The position numbers and the translations under genes were made by a program. From positions 461,737 through 525,736 of the forward strand of contig JAHRYS010000001.1 of NCBI GenBank assembly GCA_020621985.1: DNA of 64,000 nt, read 5' to 3'. Positions within the stretch are counted from its first letter, which is position 1; each line of letters opens with the position of its first letter. Shown here one piece after another: positions 1 to 9,953 of this stretch. This DNA comes from Candidatus Ferrigenium altingense. Lineage in GTDB: Bacteria; Pseudomonadota; Gammaproteobacteria; Burkholderiales; Gallionellaceae. The notes beneath the pieces were generated by a model. That model made no database searches and was not told the origin of the DNA. It saw nothing but the letters and a program-made list of their open reading frames with translations.

Positions 1-2
1 TC

Positions 3-3000
3 CTGATCATCGTGCTGATGGGCGCGGGGGTGATTTCCTATTTCAATCTGGGGCGCGCCGAAGATCCGGACTTCACCTTCAAGGTCATGGTGGTGCGCAC
101 CCTGTGGCCGGGCGCGACGGCGCAGGAGGTCGAGCAGGAAGTGACCGAGCGCATCGAGAAGAAGTTGCAGGAAACACCCTGGGTGGACGTGCTGCGCTCC
201 GCCTCCAAGCCGGGCGACTCGATGGTTTTCGTTATGCTCAAGGATTACACGCCCAAAACCGAGGTGCCGGAAGCCTGGCGGCAGGTGCGCAAGAAGCTAG
301 ACGATATCCGCCATACCTTGCCGGAAGGCGTACAGGGACCGTTCCCCAATGACGAGTTCGGCGATGTGCAGATCAATATTTTCGCGCTGACCGGCGACGG
401 TTTCGATCTCGCGGCGTTGCATCGCTACGCCGACCAGGTCGCGCTGGACTTGAAACAGGTGCCGGATGTGCGGCGGGTCGAATTGTTCGGCGTGCAGGAC
501 GAAAAAATCTATCTGGAGATTGCGCCGCACCGCCTGGCGAATCTGGGCATCACGCCCGGCCAGATCGGCGAGGCTTTGCAGAAGCAGAACATGGTGGGCC
601 CGGCCGGTTTTGTCGATACCGCCACCGACCGGGTACAACTGCGCGTATCGGGCGGTTTCGACAGCGTCGAGCGGGTGCGCAATGCCGATCTGCTGGTGAA
701 CGGGCAGCACTTCCGCCTCGGCGACATCGCCAAGGTGTCGCGCGGTTTTGCCGATCCGCCCAATCCGCAGATGCGCGTCGGCGGGCAGCCCGCCATCGGC
801 ATCGGCGTCGTGATGGACAAGGGCGGCAACGTGATCCGCCTCGGTGAGAACCTGCAACTGGCGATGAAAAAAATCACGGCGGACTTGCCGGCGGGCGTGG
901 ATATGCACGTGGTCGCGAACCAGCCGGAAGTGGTCAAGGGCTCCATCCGCCTGTTCGAGAACTCGCTGGCCGAGGCGATCCTGATCGTACTCGCGGTGTC
1001 GTTCCTGAGTTTGGGGTGGCGCACCGGCACGGTGGTGGCGCTGTCCATCCCGCTGGTGCTGGCGATCACCTTCTTCCTGATGAAGGTATTCGGCATCGGC
1101 CTGCAGCGCATCTCGCTCGGCGCGCTGGTGATCGCGCTCGGCCTGCTGGTGGACGACGCGATCATCGCGGTGGAGATGATGGTGGTGAAAATGGAGCAGG
1201 GCTGGGACCGCTTCAAGGCCGCGACCTTTGCCTACACTTCGACCGCTTTCCCGATGCTGACCGGCACGCTGATCACCGCCGCCGCGTTCACGCCGGTGGG
1301 CTTTTCCAAATCGGCGGCCAGCGAATACACCATTTCGATCTTCCAGGTGGTGACCATCGCGCTGCTGGTGTCGTGGATCGTCGCGGTGGTGTTCACGCCT
1401 TACCTCGGCTATAAATTGCTCGACCCGAAAAAACTGGTGGAAAAGGCGCAGAAGCACGGCGCGGATGTTTACGACACGCCGTTCTACCGCCGCTTCCGCG
1501 CGCTGGTGACCTGGTGTTTGCGCAACCGCTGGAAGGTGATCGGCGCCACGGCAGGGATTTTCGTATTATCTATTGTCGCGTTCAACGTCGGGGTGCAGAA
1601 ACAGTTCTTTCCGGCCGCCAACCGCCTCGAATTGATCGTCGACGTCTGGCTGCCGCAGGGCGCATCGCTCAAGGCGACCGAGGCCGAGACCAAACGCATC
1701 GAGCAGATCCTGGCCGGCGATCCGGCGGCGGCTTCCTATTCTTCCTATATCGGCAATGGTGCGCCGCGCTTCATCCTGTCGCTCGACGTGCGCCTGTTCA
1801 GCGACAACTATGCGCAAGTCGTGATCGTCACCAAGGGCTTGCAAGAGCGCGAAGAGCTCAAACGCAGGCTGACGAACCTGTTCACCTCGGCGGAAGGCGG
1901 CTTTTCGCATATCCATGCGCGCGTGTCGCGGCTGGAGAACGGCCCGCCGATCGGCTATCCGGTGCAGTTCCGCGTGATGGGGGAGGATGTCGAACAGGTG
2001 CGCACAATTGCCGGCAAGGTGGCCGATCTGATGCGCGCCAACACGCATCTGCAGGATGTCAGTTTCGACTGGGACGAAAAGATCAAGGCGCTGCGCGTCG
2101 AGGTGGATCAGGACCGGGCGCGCCAGCTCGGCACCTCCAGCCGCGAGATTTCGCAGGCCCTGCAAGGCTGGCTGAACGGCGTGGCGTTGGCGCAGTATCG
2201 CGAAGGCGACCAGTTGATCGACGTGGTGTGGCGCGGCACTGGCGATCTGGAAACCCGCTCGCTGGACAGGCTGTCCGATCTCGATATCCCGCTGCCGAAT
2301 GGTCGGCATGTGCCGCTGGCGCAGGTCGCGAAGCTGGTGCCGGTGCTGGAAGAGGGGCTGATCTGGCGGCGCAACCGCCTGCCGACCATGACCGTGCTCG
2401 GCGACATGGCCGACAAGACCCAGCCTGCCACCGTGTCGGCGGAACTGAACGCACAGCTCGATGCGCTGCGCGCCGCGTTGCCGATCGGCTACCGTATCGA
2501 AATGGGTGGCAGCGTCGAGGAATCCGCGAAGGGCGAGACCGCGATCAAGGCGGTGGTGCCGCTGATGCTGGTCGGCGTGATCACGCTGCTGATGATCCAG
2601 CTGCAAAGCATCAGCCGCACCGTCATCGTGCTGCTCACCGCGCCGCTTGGCCTGATCGGCGTCACGTTGGCATTGCTGGTGTTCCAGGTGCCGTTCGGCT
2701 TCGTCGCCAACCTCGGCTTCATCGCGCTGGCCGGGATGATCATGCGCAACTCGGTGATCCTGGTGGACCAGATCCGCCAGGACGAGGAAGACGGCAAGAC
2801 GCAGTGGGAAGCGATCATCGGCTCCACCGTGCGCCGCTTCCGCCCGATTTCACTGACCGCCGCTGCCGCGATCCTGGCGATGATCCCGCTGACCCGCCAG
2901 GTGTTCTGGGGGCCGATGGCCGTGTCCATCATGGGCGGGCTGGTCGTCGCCACGCTGCTCACCTGCCTGTTCCTGCCCGCGCTGTATGCGGCGTGGTTCA

Positions 3001-3017
3001 GGGTGCGGGAGGTTTAA
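3..3017 (+). CDS. RND-family multidrug efflux permease (5' end outside window)
   Basis: Inner-membrane proton-driven efflux pump of the HAE-1/AcrB type, which would work with a periplasmic adaptor and outer-membrane channel presumably encoded upstream of the window. The frame is open from base 3 (LIIVLMGAGV), so the ORF-track start is an internal GTG and about 10-20 N-terminal residues are missing. The TM4 proton-relay aspartates are present (GLLVDDAIIAVEMM). The second half repeats the first, as expected for this family, and ends in the TM10-12 block GFIALAGMIMRNSVILVDQI. At the position of the AcrB TM10 lysine there is Arg (MRNSVIL), a variant I recall from one RND branch. Substrate unknown. 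The next gene belongs to an unrelated island. Confidence 0.93.
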   Translation: MIIVLMGAGVISYFNLGRAEDPDFTFKVMVVRTLWPGATAQEVEQEVTERIEKKLQETPWVDVLRSASKPGDSMVFVMLKDYTPKTEVPEAWRQVRKKLDDIRHTLPEGVQGPFPNDEFGDVQINIFALTGDGFDLAALHRYADQVALDLKQVPDVRRVELFGVQDEKIYLEIAPHRLANLGITPGQIGEALQKQNMVGPAGFVDTATDRVQLRVSGGFDSVERVRNADLLVNGQHFRLGDIAKVSRGFADPPNPQMRVGGQPAIGIGVVMDKGGNVIRLGENLQLAMKKITADLPAGVDMHVVANQPEVVKGSIRLFENSLAEAILIVLAVSFLSLGWRTGTVVALSIPLVLAITFFLMKVFGIGLQRISLGALVIALGLLVDDAIIAVEMMVVKMEQGWDRFKAATFAYTSTAFPMLTGTLITAAAFTPVGFSKSAASEYTISIFQVVTIALLVSWIVAVVFTPYLGYKLLDPKKLVEKAQKHGADVYDTPFYRRFRALVTWCLRNRWKVIGATAGIFVLSIVAFNVGVQKQFFPAANRLELIVDVWLPQGASLKATEAETKRIEQILAGDPAAASYSSYIGNGAPRFILSLDVRLFSDNYAQVVIVTKGLQEREELKRRLTNLFTSAEGGFSHIHARVSRLENGPPIGYPVQFRVMGEDVEQVRTIAGKVADLMRANTHLQDVSFDWDEKIKALRVEVDQDRARQLGTSSREISQALQGWLNGVALAQYREGDQLIDVVWRGTGDLETRSLDRLSDLDIPLPNGRHVPLAQVAKLVPVLEEGLIWRRNRLPTMTVLGDMADKTQPATVSAELNAQLDALRAALPIGYRIEMGGSVEESAKGETAIKAVVPLMLVGVITLLMIQLQSISRTVIVLLTAPLGLIGVTLALLVFQVPFGFVANLGFIALAGMIMRNSVILVDQIRQDEEDGKTQWEAIIGSTVRRFRPISLTAAAAILAMIPLTRQVFWGPMAVSIMGGLVVATLLTCLFLPALYAAWFRVREV

Positions 3018-3305
3018 GCGCGAACCCTGTTCTGGATTAGTGACTGCGAAGGAAGAGAATCAATTTGACTCCGGTGCTTGTACTTTTTTTAAAGTTCTGA
3101 TGGGCTGCTTCCGGGCTGGGAATAATGCAACACCACTTTCGCCTTCGTGCCAATAAGCGATGCTCAAGGTTGAAAACTCGATACCAGAAAGCTGACGTTT
3201 GCGAAGTCTATCGAGGCATAGCATATGGTCAGTCTTTGTGGAAACCCGTACTGAACCTGATTTACCGCAGGTGAGCAAGAAGGTAGAATGCAGCAGGGGA
3301 GATTT

Positions 3306-4280
3306 ATGCCAAGAGCCGATTTAATCGTTAATCTTGTTCGTGCTGGCGCACAAGGTGACCAAGGCTTGTTCCGGTCAACCGTCGAAGCCATCGCAGCAGA
3401 AGAGCGCGCAAAGCACCACAACCTGTTAGCGAATCGGTTGGAGGAGAACTTGCGCGAAGCTAATACACGTCCAAAACCTGTCGAAGTAGTCAGAAGTTTT
3501 GATGGTGGTCATGGCGGACTTCTCTATGAGATTGAACCGTGCCGTACACTTGATTCGGTATTGCTGCCGGATGAGGTAAGCCAGTCCATAAGGGAATTGG
3601 TTGAAGAGCAACAGCGCCGCGATATTCTGCGTTCTTACGGTCTTGAACCACGTCATCGACTGTTACTTTCCGGGCCACCCGGAAATGGCAAAACAACTTT
3701 AGCTGAAGCAGTTGCCTTCGAGTTGATGTCACCGCTGTTCGTGGTGCGCTATGAGGCAGTTATCGGGAGTTTTCTAGGGGAAACTAGCAGCCGTTTGAAG
3801 CGGTTGTTTGATTTTGTTCGTACACACCAGTGTGTACTGTTCTTTGACGAGTTTGATACGCTGGGCAAAGAGCGTGGAGACACCCACGAGACCGGAGAGA
3901 TCAAGAGAGTCGTCAGCTCCCTCTTGCTTCAAATTGATTCTTTGCCAAGTCATGTTGTGGTGGTTACAGCCACAAACCATGCCGAACTATTGGATCGTGC
4001 TGTGTGGCGTCGTTTTCAGTTGCGTCTCAGCATGCCAACACCAACCTTGGAACAAAAAACAAAATGGTTTTCCCGCTTCGAGGAGCAGATTGGTCATCGC
4101 CTTGGTCTAACGCCAAAGACATTGGCAACACGACTGAAGGATGCGAACTTTTCCGATCTGGAAGAATTTTGCCAAGACATCCATCGTCGCTATGTGCTTG
4201 CAATGCCTGATGGCAATCTGCGTGCCATCATCAATGATAGGTTGGCGCATTGGCAAAATCGCGTTCAGCCCAACGCATAA
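3306..4280 (+). CDS. ietA: AAA-family ATPase, IetA-like partner of a subtilisin-like protease
   Basis: Cytoplasmic AAA ATPase. Numbered from the ORF-track ATG at 3288, Walker A GPPGNGKT is at residues 129-136, Walker B VLFFDEFD at 183-190, and sensor-1 TATN follows. I start at the second ATG because AGGGGAG sits just upstream and homologues, as I recall them, begin close to MPRADLIVNLVRAG; the 3288 start (after AGAAGG) stays possible. It lies 24 bp upstream of the S8 protease gene. This ATPase-protease order is that of ietA-ietS, described as a plasmid-stabilising toxin-antitoxin pair on pTiC58 and later reported as anti-phage. In that model the ATPase is the antitoxin or regulator. The island is visibly AT-richer than nadK or the RND gene, suggesting horizontal transfer. 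Confidence 0.82.
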   Translation: MPRADLIVNLVRAGAQGDQGLFRSTVEAIAAEERAKHHNLLANRLEENLREANTRPKPVEVVRSFDGGHGGLLYEIEPCRTLDSVLLPDEVSQSIRELVEEQQRRDILRSYGLEPRHRLLLSGPPGNGKTTLAEAVAFELMSPLFVVRYEAVIGSFLGETSSRLKRLFDFVRTHQCVLFFDEFDTLGKERGDTHETGEIKRVVSSLLLQIDSLPSHVVVVTATNHAELLDRAVWRRFQLRLSMPTPTLEQKTKWFSRFEEQIGHRLGLTPKTLATRLKDANFSDLEEFCQDIHRRYVLAMPDGNLRAIINDRLAHWQNRVQPNA

Positions 4281-4304
4281 TCCGGCAACAACAAGGGGGC
4301 ACGG

Positions 4305-6860
4305 ATGAGCGAACAGCAACTACCTTTACTTCTCTTTCCTCGCCCCACCTCCACTAGTAAAGATAAAAGACCTCCCCCTCGGTCAACGCTACAACTTCCT
4401 TCCGCTGATCGTCAACAAGAACGGCTAGGGCCAAAATTTACGACGCTTCAAGCGACCTTCGATGCTCAGCGAATTCAGTTGCAGGAAATGGCCCCGCAGG
4501 ACGAACCTGAACTCGTAGTCGTGTTTGAAACCATCGGCTCGATTAGCAGCTTTGTGGGTGCTGTAAAACGCATAGATGGACTTGAGTGGTTGCTGGAAGC
4601 TGATGAGCTTGATATAGAACCGGACGATGATTTTTATGACACAGGGAAGCCGGAAAAATCCTTATCAGGAAGCCTTTTTCTGCTGGGCACTAATCGTCAG
4701 GCACTGATTGAAATCATTAGTCTATGGACAAGCTATCAAAGCGATCCGACAGCCAAATTCGATCACGGCTTTGGAGCATGGAAAGAGGTGTTCAAACATT
4801 TGCGGGATGTTCGATTCTGGGGGGCTCGGGATCGTCTTGGGCAGGACATCATTCAATACTGGCAGAATCATCTGGACGCAGGTGATGATCTCATCCGATT
4901 TGAGATTGAAGCATGGTATTTCGCATCACTAGAGAAGAATCAGAAAGCCTCAGAGGAACTCACACGCTTGGTTACAGCGCAAGGCGGGAGAATTCTGCGA
5001 AGCGCACTGATTGAAGAAGTTGCATATCACGGATTTTTGGTTGAACTATCTGCCACTGGTGTGCGCAGTCTATTGAGCACTTCCCCTCCTGAACTTACCT
5101 TGTCAGATCGTGTGATGTTTTTCCGGCCATGTGGTCAGGCAATTGCACCACACACTGAAGACGAAAATAATTTACCGGCAGGTAGTCCACCCTCTCAGCC
5201 AGTTTCTGGCAACCCCGTAGTTGCTTTACTTGATGGGTTGCCTTTGCAAAATCACCCTATGCTAAACGGTCGGTTGATGATCGACGATCCTGAAGGATGG
5301 GAGAGCACTTACGAGGCCAGAGACCGTGTACACGGGACAGCAATGGCCTCACTGATTGCACTTGGCGAATTGGATGGCCCCAAGCAGCCCCTTCGCAAGC
5401 CAATTTATGTGCGACCTATCATGCGTCCTGACCCAGAGGACACAAGCTTACCCAGAACCGAATCGACACCGCACAATGTCTTGTTGATCGATCTAGTTCA
5501 TCGCGCAGTTCGTAGGATGTTCGAGGGTGAAGGTGACGCTCCCTCGTCCGCACCAACAGTGAGAGTCATCAATCTTTCCCTTGGAGATTTGCAGCGACCA
5601 TTCGATAGATCATTATCGCCGTGGGCGCGATTATTAGACTGGCTGTCTTACCGATACCGCGTTTTGTTTGTAGTCAGCGCTGGTAATGTGGCCTCTGACT
5701 TGGTGTTAAACACCCCTCGTGAAACGCTATCAAACCTTCCGCTTGAAGAGCGTCAACGCTTAGCATTGGGATCGCTGTTCGCTGAATCTGTAAATCGGCG
5801 GCTTCTGTCTCCGGCGGAAGCAATCAATGTCATCACTGTTGGAGCGGTTCATACCGACTCTTCAAGATCAGCGACCATTCCCACACGCCATGATTTATTC
5901 CCTGATCGCGGAGTGTCGCCTTACTCGTGCATTGGTCATGGATTCCGACGTGCAATTAAGCCCGAAATCGTGTTGCCGGGTGGCCGCATTCTGTATAAAG
6001 AAAACCATACACCTCCCGGCAATACAGAGGTTAGTATGGTCAATACTCCAAGAGCACCCGGTCACCTTGTAGCTACGCCACCCAATGTTCTTGGCAACAA
6101 CACGAAATATACAAGTGGTACAAGCAATGCAGCCGCTTTAGCCAGCCGAGGCGCAGCACAAGCGTTTGACGTAATTGATGCACTTCGTGCAGGGAATCCG
6201 CAATCGCTACCCGAAAGATTTGATGCTGTATTGTTAAAGGCGCTACTCACTCATGGGGCTGATTGGGGTGATCTTGAGCATCAGATACTTGCGGCACGCC
6301 CCGATATTACTGATCGAAGAAAACAACAGGACTTTATCGCTAGGTTCGTCGGCTATGGGCTGGCAGATATTGACCGAGCATTAACGTGTACTGAACAACG
6401 AGCAACGTTGATTGGTGTTGGCGAGCTGAAAGATGGTGAAGCTCTAGAATTCCGAGCTCCTATGCCGCCTTGCTTAAGTGCCAAAACGATCAAACGTCGC
6501 CTGACAATTACTTTGGCATGGCTGACGCCTGTTAATGTGCGCAATTCGAAATACCGCTCTGCAAGATTGTGGATCAATCCGCCAAGCGATGAGTTCGGCG
6601 TGTCACGGGTTAATTACCAGTGGCAGCATGTTCAGCGCGGAACATTGCAGCATGAAATACTGGAGGGCGGGAATGCACTTGCCTTTGTCGACGGCAACGA
6701 AGCAGTTTTCAAAGTCAATTGCAGTGAGGATGGGGGGAAACTCCCCGACCCCGTGCCATTCGCATTGTGTGTTTCGCTGGAAGTTGCAGAGGGCATTGAA
6801 CTTCCTATTTACCAACAAATTCGAGATCGAGTATCTGTAAGAGTAGGGGTGCAGTCATAA
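4305..6860 (+). CDS. ietS: Subtilisin-like serine protease, IetS-like toxin/effector
   Basis: 851-residue S8 peptidase with an N-terminal region of about 300 residues, which may be regulatory, then a subtilase domain. The catalytic triad is visible: Asp310 (ALLDGLP), His343 (VHGTAMA) and Ser607 (SGTSNAAA), with oxyanion Asn461 (SAGNVA). There is no signal peptide, so it should act in the cytoplasm. An AAGGGGG ribosome-binding site precedes the ATG. It directly follows the AAA ATPase and is probably cotranscribed. By analogy with the pTiC58 IetAS pair this is the toxic half, held in check by the ATPase. The trigger and the substrates are unknown. A C-terminal segment of about 200 residues resembles the beta-rich tail seen in large subtilases. 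Confidence 0.82.
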   Translation: MSEQQLPLLLFPRPTSTSKDKRPPPRSTLQLPSADRQQERLGPKFTTLQATFDAQRIQLQEMAPQDEPELVVVFETIGSISSFVGAVKRIDGLEWLLEADELDIEPDDDFYDTGKPEKSLSGSLFLLGTNRQALIEIISLWTSYQSDPTAKFDHGFGAWKEVFKHLRDVRFWGARDRLGQDIIQYWQNHLDAGDDLIRFEIEAWYFASLEKNQKASEELTRLVTAQGGRILRSALIEEVAYHGFLVELSATGVRSLLSTSPPELTLSDRVMFFRPCGQAIAPHTEDENNLPAGSPPSQPVSGNPVVALLDGLPLQNHPMLNGRLMIDDPEGWESTYEARDRVHGTAMASLIALGELDGPKQPLRKPIYVRPIMRPDPEDTSLPRTESTPHNVLLIDLVHRAVRRMFEGEGDAPSSAPTVRVINLSLGDLQRPFDRSLSPWARLLDWLSYRYRVLFVVSAGNVASDLVLNTPRETLSNLPLEERQRLALGSLFAESVNRRLLSPAEAINVITVGAVHTDSSRSATIPTRHDLFPDRGVSPYSCIGHGFRRAIKPEIVLPGGRILYKENHTPPGNTEVSMVNTPRAPGHLVATPPNVLGNNTKYTSGTSNAAALASRGAAQAFDVIDALRAGNPQSLPERFDAVLLKALLTHGADWGDLEHQILAARPDITDRRKQQDFIARFVGYGLADIDRALTCTEQRATLIGVGELKDGEALEFRAPMPPCLSAKTIKRRLTITLAWLTPVNVRNSKYRSARLWINPPSDEFGVSRVNYQWQHVQRGTLQHEILEGGNALAFVDGNEAVFKVNCSEDGGKLPDPVPFALCVSLEVAEGIELPIYQQIRDRVSVRVGVQS

Positions 6861-7220
6861 TCTAACTTATGCTGCAATGAGCTTAGTGATCGAGCGACTT
6901 TAGGGGGCTCGATCATCTGCCTTGTGGCGCAAGCCAAGAATTGATTGCATATTCCGCGCGCCACCAAAGCTGACTGTCATCGTAGTCGGCAATGTGTCGA
7001 TTGCTGCCCGTGGCGAATGACTGCTATCAGGGAGTAGGAATAGCTTCTACATTTAACCTTTCAGTCACGGCGCTTGCAATAAGCCCCGCAACCCCCGCAC
7101 CTTCGCTATCGCTGTGGTATCGAACAGGCTGCGCGCTACAAAACCGGACAGATCAAAAACTCGCGAAAGCGTAATCCGACCGCTTTGTCATAGTACGGGC
7201 AATGTGGTTTAATCGCGCCC
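6861..7220 (+). other. Intergenic region after the IetAS-like island
   Basis: 360 bases with no convincing gene. It holds one perfect hairpin near the end of the protease gene (listed separately) and the upstream region of nadK. The 60-codon plus-strand ORF here lacks a ribosome-binding site and recognisable composition. The segment may be the downstream boundary of the island, but I see no direct repeat or attachment site. Confidence 0.5.
6887..6915 (+). terminator. Hairpin downstream of the subtilase gene
   Basis: Perfect 9-bp stem TGATCGAGC / GCTCGATCA with an 11-base loop, 27 bases after the stop codon. There is no T-run after it, so intrinsic termination is weak or Rho-assisted; it may alternatively protect the mRNA 3' end. 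Confidence 0.45.
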
Positions 7221-8093
7221 ATGAAATTTCCCTTCCAGAACGTCGCGCTGATCGGCAAGCACAAGGCCCCGGAAATTGCCGAGCCGTTGTTGCGCCTAGC
7301 CGCGTTTTTGTCGTCCCGGGGGCTGAATGTGGTGGTGGATAGCCTGACTGCCGAACAGATCGAATCCAGCCCTTACCCGGCGATGAATCTGAACGAGATG
7401 GCCCATGCGGTGGATCTGGCCGTCGTGATCGGCGGCGACGGCACCATGCTGAACATCGCGCGCACCCTGTCGCCGTACCAGGTGCCGCTGGTCGGGGTGA
7501 ACCAGGGCAGGCTGGGTTTTCTCACCGATCTCACGCTGGAAAACATGCAGGACAGCATGGCGGCGATGCTGGACGGCAAGTTCGTCACCGAGCAGCGCCT
7601 GCTGTTGTCGGCGCGCGTGCTGCGCGGCGATGTCGAGGTGTTCAGCGGGCTGGCCTTCAACGAGGTAGCGGTGCATCGCAACCATGCCAGCAGCATGGTC
7701 GAGTTCGAGGTGCGCATCGACGGCGAATACCTCTACAACCAGCGCGCCGACGGGTTGATCGTCTCGACGCCCACCGGTTCGACCGCCTATGCGATGTCGG
7801 CGGGCGGCCCGATATTGCATCCCAGCCTGGATGTGATCGAGCTGGTGCCGGTATGCCCGCACACATTGAGCAACCGCCCCATCGTGGTGAAAGGCTCATC
7901 GGTGCTGGAGATTCTGATGCACCGCACCGGCGATATCCGCGTGCGTTTTGACAGCCACACCAACTACGATCTGCAACTGCACGACAAGATCATCGTCACG
8001 CGCCATCCCGAGCCTGCCTGCCTGCTGCATCCGGTGGGGCATAGCTATTACCACACGCTGCGCGAGAAGCTGCTCTGGAATCAGACCTTGTAA
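7221..8093 (+). CDS. nadK: NAD kinase
   Basis: ATP- (or polyphosphate-) dependent phosphorylation of NAD to NADP in the cytoplasm. The 290-residue length is typical. It carries the diagnostic GGDGTML motif in the N-terminal half and the TPTGSTAYAMSAGGP motif of the NAD-binding C-terminal domain. The ATG start gives the usual N-terminus (MKFPFQNVALIGKHK). The pairing with recN 155 bp downstream is common in beta- and gammaproteobacteria. A REP-like palindrome lies between the two genes. Confidence 0.97.
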   Translation: MKFPFQNVALIGKHKAPEIAEPLLRLAAFLSSRGLNVVVDSLTAEQIESSPYPAMNLNEMAHAVDLAVVIGGDGTMLNIARTLSPYQVPLVGVNQGRLGFLTDLTLENMQDSMAAMLDGKFVTEQRLLLSARVLRGDVEVFSGLAFNEVAVHRNHASSMVEFEVRIDGEYLYNQRADGLIVSTPTGSTAYAMSAGGPILHPSLDVIELVPVCPHTLSNRPIVVKGSSVLEILMHRTGDIRVRFDSHTNYDLQLHDKIIVTRHPEPACLLHPVGHSYYHTLREKLLWNQTL

Positions 8094-8152
8094 ATGCTGA
8101 AATTTCCGACCTTGATGTTTTATAAATTTAGCCACTCCGAAACGAGGCTCAT

Positions 8153-8209
8153 TGTAGGAGCGGGCCATGCCCGCGATAGTGAGTCTCGCGGGCATGGCCC
8201 GCTCCTACA
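8153..8209. repeat. REP-like palindrome between nadK and recN
   Basis: Two perfect 24-base inverted arms starting TGTAGGAGCGGGCCATG, separated by a 9-base spacer. The GTAGGAGCGGGC core resembles REP/BIME elements of proteobacteria. It could form a very stable hairpin in the nadK-recN transcript. No second copy was noticed in this window. Confidence 0.85.
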
Positions 8210-8248
8210 GGGGTAGTGAACATCTTCATGAAACGTCTGGTTTAGAAA

Positions 8249-9910
8249 ATGCTGAAGTTCCTGAGCATCCGCGATTTCGTTATCGTCTCCTCGCTTGAGC
8301 TGGATTTTTCTTCCGGTTTCACCGCACTGACCGGCGAGACCGGTGCGGGCAAATCCATCCTGATCGACGCATTGTCGCTGGCGCTCGGCGAGCGCGGCGA
8401 CGCGGCCATGGTGCGCAACGGCTGCGAGCGCGCCGAGATCGCCGCCGAGTTCGATATTGCCGCGTTGCCGCATTTGCAGGCATGGCTGGCCGGCCAAGAA
8501 TTGGCGGGCGACGAGGGCGTATGCCTGTTGCGCCGCGTGCTGGATGCCAATGGGCGTTCGCGCGGCTTCATCAACGGGTGCAGCGCCACACTGCAACAGA
8601 TGCGCGACGCGGGCGAGCAGTTGCTGGATATCCACGGCCAGCATGCGCATCAATCGCTGGTTCGGCCCGACGCGCAGCGTATGCTGCTGGACGGTTATGC
8701 GGGCGTGGCCGCCGATGCGGAGAAAGTCGCAGCCCTGTACCGCGACTGGCAGGCCCTGCGCCGCCGCCGTATCAGCCTCAGCGAAAATGCCGAGGCCGTG
8801 GCCGCCGAACGCGAGCTGTTGCGCTTCCAGCGCGACGAGCTGGAAGGGCTGGGTTTTAATGCCGCCGATTGGCAGGAGCTGCAAGCCGACTACGCGCGCC
8901 TCGCTCATGCGGCGAGCCTGCTGGAGACCGCCGCATTCGGCATCGAAACCCTGAGCGAGGCGGACAACGCCTGCCTGGCGCAGCTCAATGCGCTGGCGGC
9001 GCGCCTGCGCGACGGCATGGCGCACGATGCCGGCCTGGGCGAAACGCTGCGTATGCTGGAAAGCGCGCAGGCCGAGTTGCAGGAAGCGGTGTATGCGTTG
9101 CGCCATTACCAGCAGCGCCTGGATACCGACCCGCAACGTCTGCATGAACAGGAGCAGCGCATCCAGGGCGTGATGGATGCCGCGCGCAAACACCGCGTCG
9201 CGCCGGAACAACTGGATGAGGTCTTGCAGCGCATCGTGGCGCGCCTCGCGGAACTGGGCGGCAATGCCGATCTGGCCGCGCTGGAACAACAGGAAAAATC
9301 CGCGCAGCAAAACTATCTGGCGGCGGTGCAAAAATTGTCGGCGGCGCGCAAGAAAGCCGCCGACAAGCTGGCGCGCGAGATCACCGAAGCGATGCAGACG
9401 CTGGCGATGCAGGGCGGCAGTTTCGCCGTGGCGTTGCCGCCGCTGGCCGAGGGGAATGCTTGTGGCCTGGAGACGATAGAGTTCCAGGTCGCCGCCAATC
9501 CCGGTGTGCCGCCGCGCAGTCTGGCCAAGGTCGCATCGGGCGGCGAGTTGTCGCGCATCAGCCTGGCGATCCAGGTTGCCGCGAGCCAGGTCGCCAGCGT
9601 GCCGACGCTGATCTTCGACGAGGTGGACAGCGGCATCGGCGGGCGCGTCGCGGAAATCGTCGGGCATTTGCTCAAGAAACTGGGCAAGGATTATCAGGTG
9701 CTGTGCGTGACGCATTTGCCGCAGGTCGCCGCCGCCGCCGACCACCAGTGGCAGGTGAGCAAGGCGGCGGAGAACGGCGTCACGCTGAGCCATATCGCCG
9801 TGCTGGACGGCGAACAGCGCGTCGAGGAGATCGCGCGCATGCTGGGCGGCGTGAAGATCACCGACACGACGCGCAAACATGCGGCGGAGATGTTGGGCGC
9901 GGCCGCTTGA
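8249..9910 (+). CDS. recN: DNA repair protein RecN
   Basis: SMC-like ATPase acting in double-strand-break repair. Walker A GETGAGKS is at residues 29-36; the C-terminal half has the ABC signature ASGGELSRI followed by Walker B LIFDEVDSGIGG. A long Ala/Glu/Arg-rich coiled-coil region lies between the two ATPase halves. Length (553) is normal. The ATG start gives MLKFLSIRDFVIV, the expected N-terminus. No LexA box was evident by eye in the short upstream region, which is occupied by the REP-like hairpin. Confidence 0.97.
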   Translation: MLKFLSIRDFVIVSSLELDFSSGFTALTGETGAGKSILIDALSLALGERGDAAMVRNGCERAEIAAEFDIAALPHLQAWLAGQELAGDEGVCLLRRVLDANGRSRGFINGCSATLQQMRDAGEQLLDIHGQHAHQSLVRPDAQRMLLDGYAGVAADAEKVAALYRDWQALRRRRISLSENAEAVAAERELLRFQRDELEGLGFNAADWQELQADYARLAHAASLLETAAFGIETLSEADNACLAQLNALAARLRDGMAHDAGLGETLRMLESAQAELQEAVYALRHYQQRLDTDPQRLHEQEQRIQGVMDAARKHRVAPEQLDEVLQRIVARLAELGGNADLAALEQQEKSAQQNYLAAVQKLSAARKKAADKLAREITEAMQTLAMQGGSFAVALPPLAEGNACGLETIEFQVAANPGVPPRSLAKVASGGELSRISLAIQVAASQVASVPTLIFDEVDSGIGGRVAEIVGHLLKKLGKDYQVLCVTHLPQVAAAADHQWQVSKAAENGVTLSHIAVLDGEQRVEEIARMLGGVKITDTTRKHAAEMLGAAA

Positions 9911-9953
9911 GGTATCATGCGCCGGCTAAATTTTGGAGCTGACTGAGACTATT

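Noticed and set aside
1514-3040. 508-codon plus-strand ORF
   Set aside because: Out-of-frame shadow of the RND gene, composition dominated by Arg, Gly and Ala.
3060-3278. 72-codon minus-strand ORF upstream of the AAA ATPase
   Set aside because: No recognisable family and no clear ribosome-binding site; might be a remnant at the island edge, but the evidence is too thin to call a gene.
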